A stretch of DNA of 9,910 nucleotides from Loktanella sp. UBA3435 (GCA_002378665.1 DFSO01000086.1:31573-41482), one strand, 5' to 3'. Counted from the stretch's first letter, positions 1-6,271 are shown. Translations and numbers: made by a program. The notes: generated from the letters alone by a model not told the origin.

Positions 1-927
1 GTTCAACACGTCATTGCCAGTGCCACCGTCGATAGTGTCATTGCCGGCATCGCCGTTCATAGTGTCATTGCCAGCACCGCCATACATGCGATCGTTACCA
101 GTGCCACCAAAGCCAATGTCATTGCCTGCGTCGCCGTAAACTACATCAGCACCAGCACCACCATACATCAGGTCATTGCCGTTCATACCTTCAAGAATGT
201 CGTTACCGTCTTCACCAAACAGTGTGTCATTGCCGTCTTGACCGCAAAGCGTGTCGTTACCAGTGCCGCCATAAGCTTCATCGTTGCCGTTGCCAGCAAG
301 AACAAGGTCATTCCCTGCGCCTGCGCGCACGATATCATCGTTCACGCCTTCACCTGGCAAGATCTGGTCGTTGGCATCAATACGGTCGCCATTGGCGTCA
401 ACATATGAACCATTGATCACGTCATTGCCGCCCGTGCCGTCAACGTAGCCGTCTCTCGCCACAACAGGACCAAAGGATGTGTTGTCGACGGATTGGTTAG
501 AATACCAACCACTATAGTTATCGCCAGTGATCTCGTCGACGCGCACATTTGCGATGGAAAGGTTATCGAGTGTGCCGCCGTTGAGAAGGTCGGAGATGAA
601 AAGATCACCATTCTGCTGCTGCATCATCACAACTTCTACAACGCGAGTCGTGCCATCAGTGAGGGTCAAAGTCACTTTCGCGCTCAGCGTCGTATCTGTC
701 TTCGTACAACGGTAAGACCCGTTGATGTAATACTGTGCGTAATCATACGTGCCGTAATCGTCATCCTGCATGACGCCATCACCGCCATCACTGACGTTTG
801 CGCTGACTATACTAAGCTAAGAATAATTTTTGCTGATCCCGACGAGCGAGCCTTCGCTCTCTGCAGTCCAGTTGCATTCAGTCGTATCGACGCTGGCGTA
901 GTTACCCAGATAAATCAGATTTGGCAT
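1..927 (-). pseudogene. RTX calcium-binding repeat protein, partial, interrupted by an in-frame TAG
   Basis: Read from the ATG at 927 (MPNLIYLGN), with GGAG about 8 bases upstream, the frame meets TAG at 817-819 (codon 37). It then stays open without another stop to the window edge, about 272 more codons. Residues 38-160 form a beta-rich N-terminal domain that I remember from Rhodobacterales RTX proteins (motifs TDGTTRVVEVV and QQQNGDLFISDL). From about residue 199 to the edge there are about 12 tandem nonapeptides of the GGxGNDxLx type, for example YGGTGNDTL, FGEDGNDIL and YGGAGNDTM, which bind calcium in type I-secreted proteins. The C-terminus and secretion signal lie outside the window. 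The family resemblance continues across the stop, so a nonsense mutation (possibly CAG to TAG) is more likely than a later start. The only downstream in-frame ATG nearby (769-771) has no clear ribosome binding site. A sequencing error or stop suppression cannot be excluded. Confidence 0.75.
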
Positions 928-929
928 TT

Positions 930-960
930 GTTCACTCCGTTGACCCGATTGTTAGTGAAC
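930..960 (-). promoter_or_regulatory. Inverted repeat in the leader of the RTX gene
   Basis: The arms GTTCACT (930-936) and AGTGAAC (954-960) are perfectly complementary over 7 bp with a 17-base loop. The structure ends two bases before the RTX start codon and its downstream arm takes in part of the GGAG ribosome binding site. It could be an operator or an RNA hairpin that limits translation. No clear -35/-10 pair was found nearby. Confidence 0.4.
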
Positions 961-1552
961 AATATCACAAACAATCCATCGCGAACGCAGCACCACCTAT
1001 TACGCGGGGCACGCGCTGACGACCGCCGACCCAAATGGATCGGCATTAAAACAAATCTAACGAACGTGGGAAAACCCATTTTTAGCAGACATCACATTTC
1101 GCTCAGATTGACAAATCTAAGCCCGATCGCACCAATCGACCGGTGTGCCCCCCAGTTGGGATCCTTCTGGATACCTAAGTATTCATTGCGAAAAAAGAGA
1201 AAAATGTCAGGAATTTGGCGCGACTCAACCCTAGGCGGCAAATTAAGGTTATTTCATGTCCTCATTGGAGAATTGCCGACCAATCTATTGTTTCCAAATA
1301 GAAAACAAAGGGGCCCAAAAACCTGTACAAAAGGATAGTCCGGCGCAAAATTTGCCAACAAATCGGCCAATTTAGCCAAATTTCAGTCTCAAAATCGCAA
1401 CGCCTTGACGCCCACGAAAAAAAACCAACCTGACGTCAACCGTGACTGAAACCGTGTCTATTTCTGCCTCATTTGGTTTCTCGAATGGAAATAACACAGC
1501 ATTTAGCGGCCTATTGATGAATTTTTTAAATTTTTTGGCGGGGAAATCGGAC

Positions 1553-1606
1553 TTTTAGTGGGGTGATTCACGACTCGTTAACTATTTTGATATCGCCTCA
1601 CTAAAA
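1553..1606. repeat. 14-bp imperfect inverted repeat with 26-base loop
   Basis: The left arm TTTTAGTGGGGTGA (1553-1566) pairs with the right arm TCGCCTCACTAAAA (1593-1606) along all 14 positions if two G-U pairs are allowed (12 Watson-Crick). The loop of 26 bases contains the palindrome GTTAAC. There is no T-tract after the stem on either strand, so it is not a standard intrinsic terminator. It lies about 70 bases upstream of the tRNA-Leu gene. Confidence 0.5.
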
Positions 1607-1640
1607 CAGTTGGCGGGCGACATTTTTCGCGATTTCCATC

Positions 1641-1669
1641 TTGTGCATTTTTGCGCCCACAGCTATCAC
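1641..1669 (+). promoter_or_regulatory. Weak candidate promoter of tRNA-Leu
   Basis: TTGTGC (1641-1646) and TATCAC (1664-1669) are separated by 17 bases and would start transcription a few bases before the mature tRNA 5' end at 1679. Both hexamers match the sigma-70 consensus only partly, so this is a position-based guess. Confidence 0.3.
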
Positions 1670-1678
1670 GCAACCGTT

Positions 1679-1762
1679 GGCCGCGTGGTGGAATGGTAGA
1701 CACGAAAGATTCAAAATCTTTTGCTTCACGGCGTGCCGGTTCGAGTCCGGCCGCGGCTACCA
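1679..1762 (+). tRNA. tRNA-Leu (anticodon CAA)
   Basis: A complete 84-base class II tRNA can be folded by eye. The acceptor stem is GGCCGCG (1679-1685) with CGCGGCT (1752-1758). The D stem is GTG/CAC (1688-1690, 1701-1703). The anticodon stem AAAGA/TCTTT holds the loop TTCAAAA with anticodon CAA at 1712-1714. The long variable arm (1722-1734) can form TGCT/GGCG. The T stem GCCGG/CCGGC holds the loop TTCGAGT. Discriminator A1759 is followed by an encoded CCA (1760-1762). The tRNA decodes the leucine codon TTG. The first acceptor pair is G-U rather than a Watson-Crick pair, which is uncommon. An intrinsic terminator follows directly. No integrase or attachment-site duplication was seen next to it. 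Confidence 0.95.
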
Positions 1763-1765
1763 ACA

Positions 1766-1802
1766 AAAAGGGCGAACCAGTCAATTAGCGGGTCGCCCTT
1801 TT
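1766..1802 (+). terminator. Rho-independent terminator of tRNA-Leu
   Basis: AAAAGGGCGA (1766-1775) pairs with TCGCCCTTTT (1793-1802) to give a 10-bp stem starting four bases after the tRNA CCA. The RNA would end in a U-run (TTTT, then TTGCATTTT). The A-run on the other side could let it also work for the leftward direction, that is for transcripts coming from the metallopeptidase pseudogene. Confidence 0.85.
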
Positions 1803-1823
1803 GCATTTTAATATGCCTCTGAC

Positions 1824-2674
1824 TTAAAGCTGTGATGCCGAGAACGTATCACAATCGCCGAGGTTCCCGCTTTCAAATCCGCGTGCAAACCACCGCTGGC
1901 GCTGCTCAGAGGTGCCGTGCGTAAACGTGTGCGGCTGCACGCGCTGCCCTGCGTTGCGCTGCAACGTGTCATCGCCAATCTGTTTGGCCGCGTTCATCGC
2001 TTCTGCAATATCACCGCGTTCCAGTGAGCCAAACTTTGCTTGCACCGATTTTGCCCAGATCCATGAGAAACAATCAGCCTGAAGTTCGATTCGCACGGAA
2101 ATCCCATTGGACTGGACTTTATCGACTTGTGACGGATTTGATTGGCTTGACCCAAAATCCCCAATTCATCCTGAACATGGTGTGCAATCTCATGGGCTAC
2201 GACATAAGCGGCTGCAAAATCGCCGCCCGCACCCATCTGACGCTCCATCGTCGTAAAGAACTCTGTATCGAGAAAGACCTTGTTCTCTGGCGGGCAATAA
2301 AACGGTCCAGTCGCGGCCGAAGCCCCGCCACAAGCAGACTGTGTGCTGCCTTTAAACAAAACCAAAACCGGGGGATCTTAGGGTTTTCCGACTTGCTGTC
2401 GGAAAACATCAGTCCAAACCTCTTCGGTATCAGCAAGAGTGACCGAGACAAACTCGGCCGCGCGTTCATCCTCAGGTGTGATCTGTGATTGCTGGGAACT
2501 CCCGACCGCGCCACCGCCATCGCCAACAAATCCACTCACATCAACGCCAAAGTACCAACCAGCCAGCAAAAGCACGATGGCACCAACACCACCGACACCC
2601 CCTGCCCGCCGCGCGCCGCCTCTGGCGCGCCTGTCTTCAATATTGTCGCTACCGCGCCTGCCTTGCCATTTCAT
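1824..2674 (-). pseudogene. Neutral zinc metallopeptidase (YpfJ-like), broken by stop and frameshift
   Basis: The pieces together match the putative neutral zinc metallopeptidase family (Pfam Zn_peptidase). The start is ATG at 2674 (MKWQGRRGSDNIEDRR) with GAAGG 8 bases upstream. It continues through a hydrophobic segment (AIVLLLAGWYFGV) that would anchor the protein in the membrane, to FRQQVGKP, where TAA at 2378-2380 replaces an expected tyrosine codon. The same frame resumes as DPPVLVLFKGSTQSACGG and includes the metal-binding HEIAHH (HExxH) and DELGILGQANQIR. Near 2130 a single base is missing: adding one G restores RQQVDKVQSNGISVRIE, and the rest (IELQADCFSWIWAK to DTFSASQL) lies in the next frame. 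The usual Gly of DCFSGIW is Trp. Repaired, it would be about 283 residues, a normal length. The distinct lesions argue for a true pseudogene. Confidence 0.9.
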
Positions 2675-2701
2675 ACCCAAATCCTTCAAAAACTAACGAC
2701 A

Positions 2702-2718
2702 TACTATATCCTATAGTA
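2702..2718. promoter_or_regulatory. Symmetric pair of -10-like boxes in the divergent spacer
   Basis: TACTATATCCTATAGTA is a perfect 7-bp inverted repeat with a 3-base centre. It places a TATAGT box on each strand (2712-2717 on plus, 2703-2708 on minus), facing yqaA and the metallopeptidase pseudogene. I see no good -35 at standard distance for either. A separate TTGACG at 2731-2736 followed 17 bases later by CCTAAG is another weak plus-strand candidate. Confidence 0.4.
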
Positions 2719-2793
2719 CGCGGCACAAGCTTGACGACGCGCGTAACGCGTGGCCTAAGGCAGCTATCACTTCGTATATGCGAGAAATTAAAG

Positions 2794-3372
2794 ATGTTAC
2801 GCGGACTCTATAACTGGACAATGTCACTCGCAAGTTCGCGCTACGCCCTTTGGGCCTTGGCCGCTGTCTCCTTTATCGAATCGTCCTTCTTCCCGATCCC
2901 GCCTGATGTCTTGATGATCCCGATGATCATCGCCGCGCCGCGCCGCGCCTTCCTCATTGCTGGAGTCGCAACTGTGGCATCCGTGCTTGGTGGTCTCTTT
3001 GGCTATTATATAGGGGCCGCTCTTTTCGACACCGTCGCCCAGCCAATTCTCGATTTCTACGGCAAAGGCGCATATTTCGATGAGTTCGCAGTCAAATACA
3101 ACGAATACGGGGCTTGGGCTGTCCTGATTGCAGGCGTGACACCGTTCCCGTTCAAAGTCATCACAATCGCATCAGGTGCCACTGGCCTCTCTTTACCCGT
3201 CTTCTTCTTTGCCTCAGTGGTGGCACGCGCGTTTCGCTACTTCATCGTGGCCACCCTCTTGTGGAAATTCGGAGAGCCGATCCGCGACTTCATCGAACGC
3301 CGCCTTGGGCTGATGTTCATCCTCTTCTGCGTGCTGCTGATTGGTGGCTTCTTAATGGTAGGTGCCTTTTGA
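2794..3372 (+). CDS. YqaA/DedA-like (VTT domain) inner membrane protein
   Basis: The protein has 192 residues and at least four hydrophobic segments (about 18-30, 38-48, 52-78, 107-132, 134-157 and 173-190), so it sits in the inner membrane. ESSFFPIPPDVLMIPM (29-44) and GVTPFPFKVITIASG (114-128) are the motifs I know from the YqaA branch of the SNARE-associated/VTT (DedA-like) family. Members of the wider family are linked to lipid carrier flipping and membrane homeostasis, but the exact role of this branch is unknown to me. The ATG at 2794 is chosen because the homologous sequence begins MLRxLYxWTMSLA; the open frame further upstream is antisense to the metallopeptidase. The ribosome binding site is weak (GAGA about 10 bases upstream). 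The stop overlaps the dsbB start, so the two are co-transcribed. Confidence 0.88.
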   Translation: MLRGLYNWTMSLASSRYALWALAAVSFIESSFFPIPPDVLMIPMIIAAPRRAFLIAGVATVASVLGGLFGYYIGAALFDTVAQPILDFYGKGAYFDEFAVKYNEYGAWAVLIAGVTPFPFKVITIASGATGLSLPVFFFASVVARAFRYFIVATLLWKFGEPIRDFIERRLGLMFILFCVLLIGGFLMVGAF

Positions 3373-3815
3373 CCCGTCAAAACCTGATCCGCCTTGCAGC
3401 CTTCGGCTCTTTCGCCCTTCTGGCAGGGGCTTATACGTTCCAAGCCTTCGGCTATCCGCCTTGCACAATGTGCTACTGGCAACGCTGGCCTCATTTCGCG
3501 GCTATCGGCGTTGGTATCGCAGCCACCCTGATCCCTGCCCGCGTCTGGCCGTACCTTGGCGCACTCGCAGCCGCAACAACATCAGGCATCGGCGTCTATC
3601 ATACTGGCGTCGAGCGCGGCTGGTGGGAAGGTCCAACCAGTTGCACAGGCGGCGGGCTTGATCTGACCTCCGACCTGCTCTCCACATCTGGCGACCGCCT
3701 GATCATGTGCGACCAAGTCTCATGGGAGTTGTTCACGCTCTCAATGGCAAGCTGGAACGCACTCTTTTCCGCAGCCCTCGTGCTGGTCTGGCTAGCGGCG
3801 GCTCGTAAGCAGTAA
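3369..3815 (+). CDS. dsbB: Disulfide bond formation protein B (DsbB)
   Basis: DsbB is an inner-membrane quinone-dependent oxidase that reoxidises DsbA in the periplasm. The 148-residue protein has the expected four membrane segments. The first cysteine pair is Cys32-Thr-Met-Cys35 (in PPCTMCYWQRWPH) and the second periplasmic pair is Cys92 and Cys114. The start is TTG at 3369, overlapping the upstream TGA by four bases (TTGA), with TAGGTG just before it; this suggests translational coupling to yqaA. The open frame extends further upstream, but that part is antisense or out-of-frame to yqaA. The length is slightly short compared with the E. coli protein (176). The 3' end overlaps the convergent regulator gene by 24 bases. 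Confidence 0.92.
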   Translation: MTRQNLIRLAAFGSFALLAGAYTFQAFGYPPCTMCYWQRWPHFAAIGVGIAATLIPARVWPYLGALAAATTSGIGVYHTGVERGWWEGPTSCTGGGLDLTSDLLSTSGDRLIMCDQVSWELFTLSMASWNALFSAALVLVWLAAARKQ

Positions 3816-4211
3816 ACTCGTCTCTGATCGCGTCACGCCCTCAAACGTGCGGATCGCGGTCAAGGCGGCGTCAAAGCTCTCCAAATCGGACGTCCCGATC
3901 TCCACAATCAAATCCCACGTGCCATTCGTCGTATGCACCGCCGTTACAGGCAGCATCGCTTGCAACCGCTTTACGATCCGTGCCGTGCCACTGCCCGCAA
4001 TCTCCAGCATCATCAATCCGCGTACAGGATGCGGTGCCACGTCTTCGCGGGTCAATACGGTAAACCCAGCTATCTGCCCCGTCTGCTGCAAGCGATCCAT
4101 ATGGGACCGCACGGTTGCACGAGTCACCCTAAGGTCGGCTGCCAGCTCAGAGAGCGACGCCCGCCCATCACGGCGCAACAATGCAATCAGCCTATTATCC
4201 AAATCGGTCAT
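3792..4211 (-). CDS. Lrp/AsnC-family transcriptional regulator
   Basis: The 139-residue protein has the standard layout of the family. A winged helix-turn-helix lies at about residues 3-60 (LDNRLIALLRRDGR, then SLSELAADLRVTRATVRSHM as the recognition region), followed by an effector-binding RAM domain at about 64-135 (GLMMLEIAG, then HTTNGTWDLIVEI). Such regulators bind amino acids and form dimers to hexadecamers on AT-rich operators. It is divergent from arginase and ornithine cyclodeaminase across 84 bases, so I infer that it senses arginine, ornithine or proline, and controls that pair and probably itself. The ATG at 4211 has only a weak GGA about 9 bases upstream. Its last 24 bases overlap the end of dsbB on the other strand. 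Which ligand it uses cannot be read from the sequence. Confidence 0.92.
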   Translation of the reverse strand: MTDLDNRLIALLRRDGRASLSELAADLRVTRATVRSHMDRLQQTGQIAGFTVLTREDVAPHPVRGLMMLEIAGSGTARIVKRLQAMLPVTAVHTTNGTWDLIVEIGTSDLESFDAALTAIRTFEGVTRSETSLLLTSRR

Positions 4212-4229
4212 TTCATTCGTCCATAACGA

Positions 4230-4269
4230 TCATTTAATGACCATATAGTACAAAATGCAGGATGCATCC
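4230..4269. promoter_or_regulatory. Candidate operator/promoter region between the Lrp-type regulator and arginase
   Basis: TCATTTAATGA (4230-4240) is a perfect 5-1-5 inverted repeat of the AT-rich kind bound by Lrp-type proteins. TATAGT at 4244-4249 is a good -10 for arginase, and on the other strand the overlapping TACTAT (4245-4250) could serve the regulator gene. GGATGCATCC (4260-4269) is a perfect 10-bp palindrome near the predicted arginase transcription start. No good -35 is visible for either direction, which fits activator-dependent expression. The role is inferred from position. Confidence 0.5.
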
Positions 4270-4280
4270 ACCGCCATTCT

Positions 4281-4294
4281 GGGCAATGATGCCC
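4281..4294 (+). promoter_or_regulatory. Inverted repeat directly before the arginase start codon
   Basis: GGGCA (4281-4285) and TGCCC (4290-4294) pair perfectly around the loop ATGA, and the arginase ATG begins two bases later. No Shine-Dalgarno sequence is visible apart from the GGG inside this structure. In RNA it would be a 5-bp GC-rich hairpin over the ribosome entry site; in DNA it could be an operator half. Confidence 0.4.
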
Positions 4295-4295
4295 T

Positions 4296-5225
4296 ATGAC
4301 ACAAACACATTGCATCTTGATTGGGGCCCCTGTTGACTGCGGTAAACGCCGTCGGGGTTGCCTCATGGGGCCAGACGCCTACCGCGTAGCCGGTATCGCC
4401 GAAGCCATCACCGCCCTTGGGCATACCGTCACCGATTTGGGCAATCTCGTGCCGGAACATGTTGAGGCGATGACACCCAACAATCCCGCCGTGCATAAGC
4501 TCGAAGAGAACATCGGCTGGACCAAAACCCTCTCAAAGGCCGCCAAGACGCATGCGCCAGACGGCATGCCGATCTTCCTCGGCGGCGATCACGCGCTGGC
4601 CCTTGGCACTGTCTCAGGCATGGCGGCGCACGCGAAATCTATCGGCAAGCCGTTCTTCGTGCTCTGGCTCGATGCCCATAGCGACATCCACACACCCGAC
4701 ACCACAGATAGCGGCAACCTGCACGGCACACCCGTCGGCTACATTACAGGGCGCAAAGGGTTCGAGCAGTTCCCAGCCTTAGAAGCCGTCGTTGACTCTG
4801 AGAACATCGCCATGATCGGCCTGCGCTCCGTGGATCGCGCCGAACTGGCAACGCTCAAAGAAATGCACGTCTCCCTCGCTGACATGCGTCACATCGACGA
4901 AAACGGCATCCGCGCACCACTGCAAGCCTTCCTCGACCGCGTCATCGCCGCCGACGGCATCTTGCACGTCTCGCTCGACGTTGACTTCCTCGACCCGACA
5001 ATCGCGCCCGCTGTAGGCACCACCGTTCCGGGTGGCACGACAGAGCGCGAAGGTCACCTCGTCATGGAAATGCTCTCCGATAGCGGCGTCGTTTGCTCGC
5101 TCGACCTCGTGGAACTCAACCCGTTCCTCGATGATCGGGGCAAAACCGCCTCGCTCATGGTGGATCTCACTGCCTCACTTCTCGGCCGTCGTATCTTCGA
5201 CCGCCCAACGCGGAGCCACGCATGA
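4296..5225 (+). CDS. rocF: Arginase
   Basis: Arginase hydrolyses L-arginine to L-ornithine and urea in the cytoplasm, using two manganese ions. The 309-residue protein carries all ureohydrolase signatures: GGDHALALG (His99), DAHSDIHTP (Asp126, His128, Asp130) and SLDVDFLDP (Asp228, Asp230), so the six expected metal ligands are present. The N-terminal GAPVDCGKRRRGCLMGP (10-26) is typical of arginases rather than agmatinases. The ATG at 4296 is the only plausible start, because an in-frame TGA lies at 4287-4289 and the conserved part begins at residue 7. It overlaps the ornithine cyclodeaminase start by the bases ATGA, so the product of one enzyme is the substrate of the next in a coupled operon. 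Control is probably by the divergent Lrp-type regulator. Confidence 0.95.
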   Translation: MTQTHCILIGAPVDCGKRRRGCLMGPDAYRVAGIAEAITALGHTVTDLGNLVPEHVEAMTPNNPAVHKLEENIGWTKTLSKAAKTHAPDGMPIFLGGDHALALGTVSGMAAHAKSIGKPFFVLWLDAHSDIHTPDTTDSGNLHGTPVGYITGRKGFEQFPALEAVVDSENIAMIGLRSVDRAELATLKEMHVSLADMRHIDENGIRAPLQAFLDRVIAADGILHVSLDVDFLDPTIAPAVGTTVPGGTTEREGHLVMEMLSDSGVVCSLDLVELNPFLDDRGKTASLMVDLTASLLGRRIFDRPTRSHA

Positions 5226-6271
5226 CAATGACACCTTCCAAACTGGCGATGGTTCCCTTCGTTTCCGTCGATAACATGATGAAACTGGTGCATTCCATCG
5301 GGTTGGAACAGTTCCTGCGCGATCTGGCCACCGAGATTGAGGCCGATTTCCTACGCTGGGAACTTTTCGACAAAACCCCACGCGTGGGCTCGCACTCTGC
5401 CGTTGGCGTCATCGAATTGATGCCAACCTCTGACGGTGAACTTTACGGCTTCAAATACGTCAATGGCCATCCAAAGAACATGAAAGAAGGGCTGCAAACA
5501 GTCACCGCCTTTGGCCTGCTCGCTGACGTCTACTCTGGCTACCCCGTGTTGCTCTCTGAGATGACGATGCTCACTGCCCTGCGCACCGCCGCCACATCAG
5601 CCGTCGCAACCAAACACCTCGCCGCCAAAGGTGCCGACACAATGGCCATGATTGGTAACGGGGCGCAGTCCGAATTCCAGTGTCTCGCGCAAAAGGCCGT
5701 CAACGGTATCACCAACATCCGTCTTTATGACATCGACATGGCAGCAACAAAGAAATGCGCCGCCAATCTTGCAGGCCACGGCCTTAACGTCACGATGTGC
5801 ACCACGCCCGAAGAAGCCATCGAGGGCGCGCAGGTCATCACCACGGCCACCGCTGACAAAGACATGGCCACCATCCTGACCGATAACATGGTCGGCGCAG
5901 GTGTGCACATCAACGCAATTGGCGGCGACTGCCCGGGCAAGACAGAATTGCACCGCGATATCGTGTCCCGCTCGACGGTTTTTGTCGAATACCCACCGCA
6001 AACGCGGATCGAAGGGGAAATCCAGCAGATGGATCCAGACCACCCTGTCGTGGAACTTTGGGAAGTCATGTCAGGCAAGGCAAACGGGCGTACATCAGCG
6101 GCTGAAATCACGCTGTTCGACGGCGTCGGCTTCGCCATCGAAGACTTCTCGGCGCTGCGTTACGTGCATAACAAAATCAAAGACACCGCCTTCTACGACG
6201 ACCTCGATTTTGTCGCCGATCCCGACGATCCACGCGATTTGTTCGGGATGTTGCAGCGCGCAAAGGACTAA
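5222..6271 (+). CDS. ocd: Ornithine cyclodeaminase
   Basis: This NAD-dependent enzyme converts L-ornithine to L-proline with release of ammonia, completing the arginine-to-proline route started by the arginase. The 349-residue length is typical. The dinucleotide-binding motif is GNGAQ (145-149), followed by LYDID at 168-172 as the end of the second strand. Arg45, Lys78, Arg121 and Asp236 fall where the substrate-binding and catalytic residues Arg45, Lys69, Arg112 and Asp228 of the Pseudomonas putida enzyme are expected; this is a by-eye alignment. The start ATG at 5222 overlaps the arginase stop (ATGA), with GGAG 7 bases upstream at 5211-5214. The mu-crystallin family also includes alanine dehydrogenase-like enzymes, but the context and residues favour ornithine cyclodeaminase. 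Confidence 0.94.
   Translation: MTMTPSKLAMVPFVSVDNMMKLVHSIGLEQFLRDLATEIEADFLRWELFDKTPRVGSHSAVGVIELMPTSDGELYGFKYVNGHPKNMKEGLQTVTAFGLLADVYSGYPVLLSEMTMLTALRTAATSAVATKHLAAKGADTMAMIGNGAQSEFQCLAQKAVNGITNIRLYDIDMAATKKCAANLAGHGLNVTMCTTPEEAIEGAQVITTATADKDMATILTDNMVGAGVHINAIGGDCPGKTELHRDIVSRSTVFVEYPPQTRIEGEIQQMDPDHPVVELWEVMSGKANGRTSAAEITLFDGVGFAIEDFSALRYVHNKIKDTAFYDDLDFVADPDDPRDLFGMLQRAKD

Larger units (their letters stand above)
928..1678. other. Gene-free spacer of about 750 bases, AT-rich
   Basis: I see no convincing protein gene here. Plus-strand reading is open from within the antisense of the RTX gene to about 1338, but that translation has no family resemblance and no good start. The 10-mer ACAAATCTAA occurs at 1051-1060 and again at 1111-1120, exactly 60 bases apart. 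A T-rich run (ATTTTTTAAATTTTTT, about 1521-1536) and the 14-bp inverted repeat at 1553-1606 lie nearer the tRNA. TTGGCGGG occurs on both sides of that inverted repeat (1535-1542 and 1610-1617). The spacer may hold the RTX promoter (minus strand), remnants of a lost gene, or an unrecognised small RNA. Confidence 0.5.

Noticed and set aside
1..350. Short periodic repeats suggesting a CRISPR array
   Set aside because: The period is 27 bases with degenerate units and translates cleanly into GGxGNDxLx nonapeptides, so it is protein-coding RTX sequence.
493..1338. Long plus-strand open frame (281 codons) antisense to the RTX gene and through the spacer
   Set aside because: Its first half is the complement of RTX coding sequence, it has no recognisable motifs, and the composition (many H, R, T, C) is that of a shadow frame.
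1204..1338. Small 44-codon ORF (MSGIWRDSTLGG...) in the spacer
   Set aside because: Only an A-rich stretch precedes the ATG, there is no known motif, and its length is expected by chance in this reading frame.
1679..1762. tRNA-Leu as the attachment site of a genomic island
   Set aside because: No integrase, no mobile-element gene and no duplicate of the tRNA 3' end were seen in the window.
1578..1784. Minus-strand open frame of 68 codons over the tRNA
   Set aside because: The peptide (AAAGLEPARREAKDFESF) is the classic false protein produced by the antisense of a tRNA-Leu gene.
2485..2793. Upstream extension of the yqaA reading frame
   Set aside because: That part is antisense to the metallopeptidase N-terminus and has low-complexity composition; the family sequence begins at the ATG at 2794.
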